Made by a program: the position numbers and the translations under genes
The notes under the pieces: model-generated
The model's input: only the letters and a program-made list of their open reading frames with translations
The model's database searches: none
Told to the model about the DNA's origin: nothing
Assembly (NCBI GenBank): GCA_039185015.1
Contig: JBCDAU010000037.1
Span: 1 to 55,017 of the forward strand
Direction of reading: 5' to 3'
DNA from: JBCBSZ01 sp039185015
GTDB lineage: Bacteria; Actinomycetota; Acidimicrobiia; Acidimicrobiales; Poriferisodalaceae
Length of the DNA stretch: 55,017 nucleotides
Shown: positions 19,494 to 27,301 of the stretch, in pieces
Position numbering within the stretch: the first letter of the stretch is position 1
Layout of the letters: each line of letters begins with the position of its first letter

Positions 19494-20531
19494 ATGAAGA
19501 TCCTCGTCACCGGCCACGACGGCTACATCGGGGCGATCCTCGTCCCGCTGTTGCAGTCCCGCGGCCACCACGTCGCCGGCCTCGATTCGCAGCTCTACAC
19601 CGAGTACGCCCCGCTGGGCGGCTCGCCGCCGGAGATCCCGACGATCGTCAAGGACATCCGCGACGTCTCCCCGGCCGATCTGGAGGGCTTCGACGCCGTC
19701 GCCCACCTGGCTGCGATCTCCAACGACCCGCTGGGCGACCTGCACGCCGACACGACCTGGGACATCAACCACCGCGGCGTCGTGAAGATGGCCGAGGCCG
19801 CCCGCGACGCCGGCGTCCCCCGCTTCCTGTTCAACTCGTCGTGCTCGAACTACGGCGCCCAGGAGGGTGACGACTTCGTCGACGAGACCGGCGAGCTCAA
19901 CCCCGTCACGCCGTACGGCGCGTCGAAGGTCCAGGCCGAGAAGGACATCAACGCGATGGCCGAGACCAGTGACATGGTCGTCACGTCGCTGCGCTGCGCC
20001 ACCGCCTACGGCGCATCGCCCCGGCTGCGCGGCGACCTCGTCGTCAACAACCTCACCGGCTACGCCGTGGCCCGCGGCGAGGTGTTCCTGAAGAGCGACG
20101 GTCGGGCCTGGCGTCCGCTCGTCCACATCGAGGACATCTCCCGTGCGATCGCCTGCGTGCTCGAGGCCGACCCGTCACTCGTCAACGGCGAGGTGTTCAA
20201 CGTCGGCGCCACCAAGGAGAACTACCTGGTGCGCGAGGTAGCCGAGATCGTGCGCGACGTCGTCCCCAACTGCGAGATCGCCTTCGGCGAGGGCGCCGGG
20301 GCCGACAAGCGCAACTATCGGGTCAACTGCGACAAGATCGAGAAGGTCCTCCCCGACGCGACCGCCCAGTGGACGGTGCGCAAGGGCGTCGAGGAGCTCT
20401 ACAGCTTCTACACCCAGGAGGAGTGGACGGTGGAGGCGATGGAAGGCCCCCGCTTCGGTCGCCTTGCCCGGGTCAAGGAGCTGATCGGCGACGGCCGCAT
20501 CGGTGACGATCTCCGCTGGAGCGCGGCATGA
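19494..20531 (+). CDS. NAD-dependent sugar epimerase/dehydratase (extended SDR)
   Basis: 345 residues. The cofactor motif TGHDGYIG (GxxGxxG) is at residues 6-13, with DAVAHLAAISNDP, the SCSNYG Ser/Thr strand, and the active-site Y-x3-K in PYGASKVQAEK. It lies 7 bp after rfbF and overlaps the next methyltransferase by 4 bp (ATGA). It is probably a 4-epimerase, 4-reductase or dehydratase acting on a nucleotide sugar. It lacks the long N-terminus of classical CDP-glucose 4,6-dehydratase (rfbG), so its exact step is open. Confidence 0.85.
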   Translation: MKILVTGHDGYIGAILVPLLQSRGHHVAGLDSQLYTEYAPLGGSPPEIPTIVKDIRDVSPADLEGFDAVAHLAAISNDPLGDLHADTTWDINHRGVVKMAEAARDAGVPRFLFNSSCSNYGAQEGDDFVDETGELNPVTPYGASKVQAEKDINAMAETSDMVVTSLRCATAYGASPRLRGDLVVNNLTGYAVARGEVFLKSDGRAWRPLVHIEDISRAIACVLEADPSLVNGEVFNVGATKENYLVREVAEIVRDVVPNCEIAFGEGAGADKRNYRVNCDKIEKVLPDATAQWTVRKGVEELYSFYTQEEWTVEAMEGPRFGRLARVKELIGDGRIGDDLRWSAA

Positions 20532-21763
20532 GCCGCTTGCAGTGCTGCCGCAGCTGCGGGAGCACCAACCTGCACCCGTTCCTCGACCTCGGCGACGTCG
20601 CCCTGGCCGACAACATCCTCACCCCCGAAGAGGTGGCGGAGGGCAACGAGCCGTTCCACCGCCTCGACGCGGCGCTGTGCACCGACTGCGGTCTGGTGCA
20701 GCTGCTCGAGGAGGTCGACCCCGAGGTCCTGTTCGTCGACAACTACCACTACTTCTCGTCGTTCAGCGATGCGCTGCTCGCCCACTCCCGCGAGAACGCG
20801 CTCGCCCGGATCGAGGCCCAGGGTCTCGGCCCCGACTCGTTCGTGGTCGAGCTGGCATCGAACGACGGCTACCTGCTCCGCAACTTCGTCGAGGCCGGCA
20901 TCCCGGCCCTCGGCGTCGAGCCGTCCCCCGGCCCGGCCCAGGCCGCCCGTGAGGTCGGCGTCGACGTCGTCGAGAAGTTCTTCGGGGACGAGCTCGCCGA
21001 GGAGATCGTCGCCGAGCGGGGTCAGGCCGACCTGATCGTCGCCAACAACGTGCTCGCCCACATCCCCGACTTCCAGGGCTTCCTGCGGGGCATGAAGACC
21101 CTGCTGAAGCCGGGTGGCGTCGTCACGATCGAGAACCCGTCGGTGGTCGAGCTCGTCAAGCGTTGCGCCTTCGACACGATGTACCACGAGCACTACCGCT
21201 ACCTGTCGTGCACGTCGGTCAAGAACGGCGCCGAGCGGGTGGGCCTCCACCTGAACCACGTCGAGTACTTCCCCGACCTCCACGGCGGCACCAACCGCTG
21301 GTACCTGGGCCATGAGGACGACCCCTCGCCCGAGGCGATCGAGTGGCTCGAGATGGAGGCCGAGCTCGGCGCCGCGTCGACCGAGTTCTACGACGGCTTC
21401 GGTCACCGGGTGGAGCAGCTCAAGACCGACCTGCTCAAGCTCCTGCGCGACCTCAAGGCCGAGGGCGCCACGATCGCCGCCTACGGCGCGGCCGCCAAGG
21501 GCACCACGATGATCAACTACGTCGGGGTCACCACCGACCTCGTCGACTACGTCGTCGACCGCAACGTGCACAAGCACGGTCGGGTCATGCCCGGCACCCA
21601 CCAGCCGATCCGCCCAGTCGAGGTGCTCGTCGAGGAGCAGCCCGACTACGTGCTGATCCTGGCGTGGAACTTCGCCGACGAGATCATGCGCCAGCAGGCC
21701 GCCTACGCCGAGGCCGGCGGCAAGTTCATCATCCCCGTTCCCACCCCGGAGGTCGTGTCGTGA
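20528..21763 (+). CDS. Zinc-ribbon sugar C-methyltransferase, copy 2 (canonical NovU/TylC3 type)
   Basis: 411 residues. Zinc-binding domain (CCRSCGS, CTDCGLVQ), then the canonical C-methyltransferase SAM motif VELASNDGYLL at about 115. The active-site block is FDTMYHEHYRYLS (His, Tyr) at about 217, and the C-terminal domain has IAAYGAAAKGTTM. Such enzymes transfer a methyl group from SAM to C-3 (or C-5) of a 4-keto-deoxysugar nucleotide. The start overlaps the SDR stop, and its stop overlaps the next GTG by 4 bp. Confidence 0.88.
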   Translation: MSRLQCCRSCGSTNLHPFLDLGDVALADNILTPEEVAEGNEPFHRLDAALCTDCGLVQLLEEVDPEVLFVDNYHYFSSFSDALLAHSRENALARIEAQGLGPDSFVVELASNDGYLLRNFVEAGIPALGVEPSPGPAQAAREVGVDVVEKFFGDELAEEIVAERGQADLIVANNVLAHIPDFQGFLRGMKTLLKPGGVVTIENPSVVELVKRCAFDTMYHEHYRYLSCTSVKNGAERVGLHLNHVEYFPDLHGGTNRWYLGHEDDPSPEAIEWLEMEAELGAASTEFYDGFGHRVEQLKTDLLKLLRDLKAEGATIAAYGAAAKGTTMINYVGVTTDLVDYVVDRNVHKHGRVMPGTHQPIRPVEVLVEEQPDYVLILAWNFADEIMRQQAAYAEAGGKFIIPVPTPEVVS

Positions 21764-22992
21764 GCACCCCCGAAGCGCCCCGTCGGGCCGAGGGCCTCAA
21801 CACCTCGAGCCGTCTCACCTGCTGCCCGGCGTGCGATTCCACCAAGATCTCGCACGTCCACACCCCGGGCTTCGTCCCGGCCCACAGCTGCCTGCTGCTC
21901 CGTGACGAGCAGGAGGCCAAGGACTTCCCGACCGGCGAGCTCGAGCTGTGGATCTGCGAGGACTGCGGATTCCTGTTCAACCCGGTCTTCGAGATCGAGC
22001 TGAACCAGTACTCGACCGACTTCGAGGAGAGCCAGGGCTTCTCCCCGGTGTTCGTCGAGTTCGGCAAGGCCCTCGCCAAGCAGTGGGTCGACGACTATGA
22101 CCTCGTCGGCAAGTCGGCGATCGAGATCGGCTGCGGCAAGGGCGAGTTCCTGGAGTGGATGGTCGAGGCCGGCCTCGGTTCCGGCGTCGGCATCGACCCG
22201 GGCATCCAGGTCGAGCGCTTCGAGCCCGGTGGCCCCGCCGACAAGATCGAGTGGAAGGTCGACCACTACACGGCCGACTACGGCCCCATCCCGGAGGACG
22301 CGGTCGTCTGCCGGCACACCCTCGAGCACATCGCTCCCGTGAAGCAGTTCATGGAGGACGTGCGGGCCGGCATCGGCGACCGCGACGACGTCGCCGTGCT
22401 CTTCGAGCTGCCGGACGTGGTGCGCGTGCTCGACGAGGGCGCCTTCTGGGACGTGTACTACGAGCACTGCTCGTACTTCTCGCCCGGCTCGCTCGCCCGC
22501 CTGTTCCGCCTCACCGGCTACGAGGTGCTGGCCGTCGAGCGCTGCTACAGCGACCAGTACCTGCTCATCGAGGCCCGTCCGGCCGACGGCCCCACCACCG
22601 GCAAGCTGCCGCTGGAGGAGGACCCGGCCGAGATGAAGGAGCTCGCCGAGCGCTACGCCAAGACGGCCACGGCCACCATCGAGGGCTGGCGCGACAAGAT
22701 CTCGGAGACGGCCGCCAAGGGCGGGAAGACGGCGATCTGGGGCGCCGGCTCCAAGGGCGTCGCCTTCCTCCACGGCGTCGGCCTCGGTGCTCCGGTCGAG
22801 GCGGCCATCGACATCAACCCGTACAAGCACGACACCTTCATCGCCGGCAGCGGCCACCCCGTGGTCGCCCCGGAGTGGCTGCGGGACAACCCGGTCGAGC
22901 TCATCGTGGTCATGAACCCGGTGTACGTCGAGGAGATCACCGCCCAGGTCCGCGAGCTCGGCCTGCCCGACTGCGAGATCGTCGCGGTCTAG
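21760..22992 (+). CDS. Zinc-ribbon class I methyltransferase, copy 3
   Basis: 410 residues from GTG 21760, overlapping the preceding stop (GTGA). Same three-part layout: C-x2-C pairs (CCPACDS, CEDCGFL), SAM motif IEIGCGKGEFL at about 125, the modified active-site block VYYEHCSYFS, and a C-terminal TAIWGAGSKGVAF like copy 1. Copies 1 and 3 resemble each other more than copy 2, so they may methylate a different position or act on another substrate. Last gene of the operon. Confidence 0.84.
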   Translation: MSTPEAPRRAEGLNTSSRLTCCPACDSTKISHVHTPGFVPAHSCLLLRDEQEAKDFPTGELELWICEDCGFLFNPVFEIELNQYSTDFEESQGFSPVFVEFGKALAKQWVDDYDLVGKSAIEIGCGKGEFLEWMVEAGLGSGVGIDPGIQVERFEPGGPADKIEWKVDHYTADYGPIPEDAVVCRHTLEHIAPVKQFMEDVRAGIGDRDDVAVLFELPDVVRVLDEGAFWDVYYEHCSYFSPGSLARLFRLTGYEVLAVERCYSDQYLLIEARPADGPTTGKLPLEEDPAEMKELAERYAKTATATIEGWRDKISETAAKGGKTAIWGAGSKGVAFLHGVGLGAPVEAAIDINPYKHDTFIAGSGHPVVAPEWLRDNPVELIVVMNPVYVEEITAQVRELGLPDCEIVAV

Positions 22993-23315
22993 CGGGTCTC
23001 GTCCCGTTCTGCGTCTCCGATGGGGGGACGTCAGCGAAGCGCCCGGTCGACGTGGGTCGGCCGGGCGCTGACGCGTCCGGGGCCACCTGCGACCGTTGGC
23101 ACGTGGCCGCTCCACCGCCAACCCTTGATGCCCTCGCTGGTGCCGAGGTCACACAGATCCGGTTCGACGACAGCTCATAGCCGCGCCCAGAAGGTGGAGG
23201 CGACGCCTGATCCGCTCGGCGATCCACGCTTCCCGTGGACGCGCGGTACCGACAAGCACTTCGCTCCAGCTGCGGGTGCGATCGCCCACGCTCTCGCAGT
23301 CGTTAGCTGCTCGCT
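22993..23315. other. Intergenic region after sugar operon
   Basis: 323 bases. Apart from the hairpin at 23032-23072, I see no convincing gene, repeat or promoter; the frames across it have no recognisable domain. Confidence 0.5.
23032..23072 (+). terminator. Terminator of the nucleotide-sugar operon
   Basis: AGCGCCCGG (23038-23046) and CCGGGCGCT (23061-23069) form a perfect 9-bp stem. The flanking GTCAGC and GCTGAC can extend it across a small bulge. It lies about 45 bp after the last stop of the operon. Confidence 0.6.
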
Positions 23316-23627
23316 TCAGAGACCGAGAACGGCCCGGATGCCGTCGTCGACCGCGTCCATGAGCGGGCCTGGCAGGTGCCCGGTTCGGTCGACGAGCCAG
23401 GACCGATCGACCAACTCGAGACCGAGGGGCACGGCGACGGAGTCCGTCGGCAGCCCGGTGACGGTCGAGTCCAACAGGACGTTGCCCGCGAGACCGGCGC
23501 GATCGAGGTTCGAGGTGAGCGGCACGACGTGGGCCGGCCAGACCTCGACCCCGAGGACCTCCTGCGAGGACACCAACACGCATGGCCGGCGCTTGTCGAG
23601 CTCTGCCCAGTAGACCGCCCCACGCAT
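23316..23627 (-). CDS. mazF: MazF/PemK-family toxin (endoribonuclease)
   Basis: 103 residues. The N-terminal MRGAVYWAELDKRRPCVLVSSQEV and the central HVVPLTSNLDR...AGNVLLDS match the PemK/MazF fold, with SVAVPLGLELVDRSWL in the family position. MazF proteins cleave mRNA when not bound by their antitoxin. ATG 23627 shares one base with the antitoxin stop (TGATG), the standard coupled antitoxin-then-toxin order. Homologues can also bind gyrase (CcdB fold). Confidence 0.85.
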   Translation of the reverse strand: MRGAVYWAELDKRRPCVLVSSQEVLGVEVWPAHVVPLTSNLDRAGLAGNVLLDSTVTGLPTDSVAVPLGLELVDRSWLVDRTGHLPGPLMDAVDDGIRAVLGL

Positions 23628-23851
23628 CACCACGGCGCCGACCGATCCATCCGCTCGCCGATCGCCTCGCGATCGAGCTGACCCCCACCTGCCGCCATCG
23701 CAGCATCGGCGAGCAGCTGGTCGGCGAACGACGCCGCCGACGTCGCAGCGTGGCGACGAAGTTGCTCCGTCACCCACTGGGAGAACGGCACGCCCAAGGT
23801 CTCGATGACCGCGAGCACGTCGTCCGGCACACTGATGGTCTTGTTGGGCAC
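23627..23851 (-). CDS. Antitoxin of the MazF pair
   Basis: 74 residues from GTG 23851. PNKTISVPDDVLAVIETLGV resembles a ribbon-helix-helix DNA-binding start; the acidic, Ala-rich C-terminus (ASFADQLLADAAMAAGG) would bind the toxin. It directly precedes and overlaps the toxin gene. The pair probably represses its own promoter. Confidence 0.75.
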   Translation of the reverse strand: MPNKTISVPDDVLAVIETLGVPFSQWVTEQLRRHAATSAASFADQLLADAAMAAGGGQLDREAIGERMDRSAPW

Positions 23852-23917
23852 GTACGTATGACCGGAGTCCGAGCCGTGGCAGCGTTCGAGGCCGGTTGGC
23901 CTACGGTGGCCGGGCGC

Positions 23918-24406
23918 ATGACCAACAAGACCAGGATCTTCTTCACCATGGCAGCGCTCGGCGCGGCGATCTTCGCCGTGTTCACCGCGGTGCACACTTT
24001 GACGGGTGGGGTCTGGGCGCTGAGCGTTCCCGCCGCGGTGGGGACCGCGTTCGCTGCTCGGCCGGTCTACTGGCGGCTTCTCGGGCGGATGGCGAACGAC
24101 AGCGTCACGGTCCCGACGATCCACGGCCCGAACGGTCGGATCGAGGCCATCGAGGTGTTCTGGCGACCCGGTTGACCATTCTGTGATCGGCTCGGTCGGA
24201 GCCTCGAGGCCAGTGGCATCCCCGTCAATCGTCGCAACATCTGGGACAGCCCAGAGGACGCCGCGATCGTCCGATCCATCACCGGCGGAGACGAGACCGT
24301 CCCGACCGTGATCGTGGGTGCGGTCGCGATGGTCAACCCCAGCATCGGCCTGATCGAGCGAACCGTGGCCGAGCACGCGCCTGGCCTCGCACGACCGAGT
24401 CGGTAG
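23918..24406 (+). CDS. Membrane-tethered glutaredoxin/mycoredoxin with in-frame TGA (probable selenoprotein)
   Basis: 162 residues if TGA 24173-24175 is read as selenocysteine. Two N-terminal helices (FTMAALGAAIFAVFTAVHTL and ALSVPAAVGTAFAARPVYW) lead to a glutaredoxin fold: IEVFWRPG-U86-PF-C89, DRLGRSLEASGIPVNRRNIW, and the cis-Pro motif DETVPTVIVGAVAMVNPS, ending at TAG 24404-24406. The frame is kept throughout, and Cys stands at U86 in ordinary homologues. A hairpin with loop GGTCG follows 18 nt after the TGA. The family reduces (myco)thiol-mixed disulfides; here it would act at the inner membrane. ATG 23918 follows TACGGT (23902-23907). A stop reading would leave an 85-residue stub without a redox site. 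Confidence 0.85.
24189..24203 (+). promoter_or_regulatory. Bacterial SECIS-like hairpin (glutaredoxin gene)
   Basis: GGCTC (24189-24193), loop GGTCG, GAGCC (24199-24203). The loop starts 18 nt after the in-frame TGA, within the 16-37 nt window of the bSECIS model. It begins with GG, like the fdhF loop recognised by SelB. Confidence 0.7.
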
Positions 24407-24535
24407 CGAGGCTGCACTCGACCACGACTCGACGCGGTCCGCCAGGACCGGTCTCAGCCGGTGACTCCGGCGAGGGACAGCGATCTCCTCCCGGCTGCGT
24501 GGAGCAGGTGAGCGCACCGGACCTACGGTGACCCC

Positions 24536-24829
24536 ATGGCGAGCTTCGGACAGCGTGAGGTGCGGTGTGCGGCGGGGAGCCCGACGCATGCGATCCGGAC
24601 GTTGTGGACCAACGTGCCGATGGACTTCGTCGTCGAGGTCGAACCCCCCGACGCCACCGGGACCTGGGTCGAGCGACGATCGATCCTGCCCGCCGGCATC
24701 GGGATGAACGATCGCTCGAACGGGCCGGTGGCGGCGCAGATGACGTTCCGACGCCGCTACCTCGACAGCTCCTACGAGGTCGAGGTCACCACGGACCGCC
24801 CGGCGACCCTGCGCATCCGACGCGCCTGA
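24536..24829 (+). CDS. Small hypothetical protein
   Basis: 97 residues, no signal peptide or membrane helix. Beta-rich composition (FVVEVEPPDATGTWVERRS ... YEVEVTTDRPATLRIRRA). Not recognised. ATG 24536 is preceded by TACGGT (24524-24529) with a 6-nt spacer, a leaderless start that supports expression. It lies between the two probable selenoprotein genes. Confidence 0.55.
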   Translation: MASFGQREVRCAAGSPTHAIRTLWTNVPMDFVVEVEPPDATGTWVERRSILPAGIGMNDRSNGPVAAQMTFRRRYLDSSYEVEVTTDRPATLRIRRA

Positions 24830-24833
24830 TCCG

Positions 24834-25655
24834 CTACTCGCCGCCCTGCTCGGCGAGGTACTGGTCGATCAGGTCGTACCAGAGCTCACCGCACTCGGTG
24901 CTGGCCCAGTCGATGCCGGCGCACGCTTCGATCGCGGGCGTGGGGTCGAGCCGAGCGCCCCAGTCGAGGAACGCCTGCGTCCCCTCGGGGTCGGTGGGGA
25001 ACACTCGCTGTCGGAAGCTGACGATCCGGTCGCCGTCGACGCGCAGCTCCAGCCGTTGCAGCTCCGGTTGCCCGGACAGATAGCCCTGGTAGGTGAGCTC
25101 GCACTCGACCAGATCGCCGTCTGCCTCGCAGCTGCGGTCGATGAGCGGTTCGCGTCGCCATCCGACGGCGGCTGCGTCCACGCTGCCCTCGAACGCGGTC
25201 CGGACGCTCGGGATGTCGAGGCGGCCGAGCGGAAGGTCGTTGAAGAAGGCGGAGTTGTTGGCGAGGGCATCGTCGGTGAAGAACGCCATGAAGGCCTCCC
25301 CGTCGCTGCCGGTGAGGGCATCGACGGCCGCCTCCGCGGTGCGGAGCGGCGATGAACCATCGACCACGGGCACGTCGCCATCGCCTCGGCCGACCAGGAT
25401 CGTCACCCCCACCACCAGGACGAGCATCGCGACCGACGCGGCGCCGACGAGCAGTCGGCGATGTGGCGAGCGCTCGATGATCTCGCTCTCCCTGACGGGT
25501 GTCTCGAGCATGGTCACGTCCTCCGTACTGGGCGGTCGGGTGATGCCCGCGTCGATGCGGGCGACGAGGTCGTCCCAGCTGCGCTGGGGGGTGGCCGTAG
25601 CGACGACGGCGTCGAGGTCGCGACGGAGTCGTCGCTCGATCGTGCGACGGGTCAC
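24834..25655 (-). CDS. Membrane protein coupled to ECF sigma factor (probable anti-sigma)
   Basis: 273 residues. A cytoplasmic N-terminus of about 75 residues (RRLRRDLDAVVATATPQRSWDDLVARID) precedes one helix (LLVGAASVAMLVLVVGVTILVG) and an extracytoplasmic NTF2/SnoaL-like domain with paired Cys (DRSCEADGDLVECELTYQG; EACAGIDWASTECG). GTG 25655 overlaps the sigma-factor stop by 4 bp (GTGA). Position and topology fit a transmembrane anti-sigma factor, although no standard zinc-finger or RskA motif is visible. Confidence 0.65.
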   Translation of the reverse strand: MTRRTIERRLRRDLDAVVATATPQRSWDDLVARIDAGITRPPSTEDVTMLETPVRESEIIERSPHRRLLVGAASVAMLVLVVGVTILVGRGDGDVPVVDGSSPLRTAEAAVDALTGSDGEAFMAFFTDDALANNSAFFNDLPLGRLDIPSVRTAFEGSVDAAAVGWRREPLIDRSCEADGDLVECELTYQGYLSGQPELQRLELRVDGDRIVSFRQRVFPTDPEGTQAFLDWGARLDPTPAIEACAGIDWASTECGELWYDLIDQYLAEQGGE

Positions 25656-26140
25656 GACAGCGCCTCCTGCAGCGAGCGGAGACCGCGGCGAAGCCACGAC
25701 CGCACGGTCGCGGCCGGGCAGTCCAACAGGTCGGCGATCTCGCTCGCGCGGTAGCCGCCGTAGTAGCGGAGCACGATGGCGCTGCGCTGCTGCTCGGGCA
25801 GGTCGGCGAGCACGTCCCAGAGCTCGTCGGCCTCGGGCGGCACCTCGTCGGGCAGCGGTGGCGGCCGACGGCGACGCACCGCACGCCGACGCAGCAACGA
25901 ACGCGACCGGCTCACGACAGCGACGCGCAGATAGCCCCCGGGCTCCCGGAGATCGTCGAGCCGCTCGGCGACGTCGACGAAGGCGTCCTGCACGACCTCC
26001 TCGGCCTCGGCGAGGTCGCTGACGAGCGCGAACGCGAGACGGACCATGCCGTCGTACTCCCGACGGAACAGCGCCTCCAGCCGCGGCGACGCCGTCGCCG
26101 CCCTCACGCTGGTCGCCCGTCGGCCCGCTCCCGCCATCAC
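25652..26140 (-). CDS. ECF sigma factor (SigE-family, short)
   Basis: 162 residues. Region 2 is LEALFRREYDGMVRLAFALVSDLAEAEEVVQDAFVDVAERLDDL; region 4 is LADLPEQQRSAIVLRYYGGYRASEIADLLDCPAATVRSWLRRGLRSL. This matches the compact actinobacterial SigE-family ECF group. GTG 26140 and ATG 26137 are adjacent possible starts. Co-transcribed with the downstream membrane protein. Inducing signal unknown. Confidence 0.88.
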   Translation of the reverse strand: MMAGAGRRATSVRAATASPRLEALFRREYDGMVRLAFALVSDLAEAEEVVQDAFVDVAERLDDLREPGGYLRVAVVSRSRSLLRRRAVRRRRPPPLPDEVPPEADELWDVLADLPEQQRSAIVLRYYGGYRASEIADLLDCPAATVRSWLRRGLRSLQEALS

Positions 26141-26287
26141 CTACCCCGGCGTCTCAGCACCGAGAAGTGTTGCACCCGTGCAGGAGAATCTCCGCTGCGG
26201 CGTCTGAGCACGCTCGGGTGTCCGTTCGGGTGCGGCTTGCGGTGAGCACCCGATGGCGCCCTCCAGTCGCCGGTTCACGCTCTGAGC

Positions 26288-26554
26288 ATGGACATCATCG
26301 AGATCCTCGGCTGGGTCGGGAGCACCCTCGTGGTGGCCTCCCTCAGCACCGCCCACCCGCTCCGCTTCCGCCTGCTGAACCTCCTCGCCGCCGTCGTGCT
26401 CGTCGTCGTCAACGCGTCCGTCGGCCTCTGGTCGATGGTGGCGATGAACGCCGTCATCGTCGCGCTCGATGTGTGGCACCTCGGCGAGATGGCGCGCCAT
26501 CGACAACGCCGCGCGCCGACCGCCGACCAGGAGCCCCTGGTGCCGACTGCGTGA
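26288..26554 (+). CDS. Small membrane protein, CBU_0592-like
   Basis: 88 residues with three hydrophobic segments: IIEILGWVGSTLVVASLS, FRLLNLLAAVVLVVVNASV and SMVAMNAVIVALDVW. The G-W-x-G start and the LLN..A pattern resemble the CBU_0592 family of short membrane proteins, function unknown. It lies 52 bp upstream of the peroxiredoxin-like gene on the same strand. Confidence 0.55.
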   Translation: MDIIEILGWVGSTLVVASLSTAHPLRFRLLNLLAAVVLVVVNASVGLWSMVAMNAVIVALDVWHLGEMARHRQRRAPTADQEPLVPTA

Positions 26555-26605
26555 GCCGCCGGGCAGACGGCCAGCGGGGATCACCCGGGCGATTACGGTG
26601 CGGGC

Positions 26606-27289
26606 ATGGCCGCACCTGACTTCACCCTGACCGATCAGGCCGGCGTCCCGTGGACGCTGTCCGAGCACCTCGACACCGCGGTGCTGCTGGTCTTCCTCCG
26701 AGGCGACTGGTGACCGTACTGCAACGGCCAGCTGGTCAGCTTGGCCTCGCGTTACGACGAGCTCCTCGCCGCCGGGACCCGGGTGGTGGCGATCGACGTC
26801 GACTCCCCCGGACAGCACGCGGCGATGGTCGACAAGCTCGAGCTGCCCTTCCCGTACCTCTCGGATCCTGACCGGACGGGAGCCATCACGGCCTACGACC
26901 TCGCCGACCCCAACGATGCCCGCGGCATCGCCATCCCGGCGCTCGTGCTGCTCGACCCGTCGGGTGAGGAGCGCTTCCGCTTCGTGTCCCGCGACTTCGC
27001 CGAGCGGCTGCCGGAGGACGACGTGGTCGAGGCGGCGAAGCGGCTCGGCCTGTCGGCGACCACGCAGGAACCGATCGAGGTCGGTCCGCTGGAGCCGGGC
27101 GAGCGGGCGATGCCCCTCGACGGCATGCCGTTCTACTTCCGGGGCGGCCGGTTCTCGGCGCTCGCGATGGGCCTGCGCCACGGGCACCACGACGACTCCA
27201 TCAAGGAGGACTCGAAGGCGTTCGTCGACGAGATGGACCGCTTCTTCGAGGCAGCCCAGGCACTGCGGGCCCGGAAGGCGGGCAACTGA
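26606..27289 (+). CDS. Peroxiredoxin-like thioredoxin-fold protein with in-frame TGA (probable selenoprotein)
   Basis: 227 residues if TGA 26711-26713 is selenocysteine. The AhpC/TSA-like start APDFTLTDQAGVPWTLSEHL leads to the redox site LVFLRGDW-U36-PY-C39-NGQL, then ELLAAGTRVVAIDVDSPGQH, the YLSDPDRTGAITAYDLADP block, and a longer C-terminal part (MPFYFRGGRFSALAMGLRHG) ending at 27289. W-[CU]-P-[YF]-C is the site of Prx-like proteins. A hairpin with loop GGTC starts 20 nt after the TGA. TACGGT (26594-26599) lies 6 nt before ATG 26606. Stopping at the TGA would leave 35 residues. Likely a peroxidase or thiol oxidoreductase. Confidence 0.87.
26726..26746 (+). promoter_or_regulatory. Bacterial SECIS-like hairpin (peroxiredoxin gene)
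   Basis: GGCCAGCT (26726-26733), loop GGTC (26734-26737), then AGC, a bulged T and TGGCC (26738-26746). Eight base pairs with one bulge. The loop begins 20 nt after the TGA and again starts GGTC. Confidence 0.75.
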
Positions 27290-27301
27290 ACGAGCTACCG
27301 G

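Noticed and set aside
22993..23315. Small minus-strand frame downstream of mazF
   Set aside because: No start signal or family resemblance, and several frames are equally open.
24173..24175. TGA as a true stop or sequencing error splitting a glutaredoxin gene
   Set aside because: The frame is intact on both sides, the TGA replaces exactly the catalytic Cys, a SECIS-like hairpin follows, and the same pattern occurs again at 26711. A nonsense mutation hitting two redox Cys codons by chance is unlikely, though resequencing would settle it.
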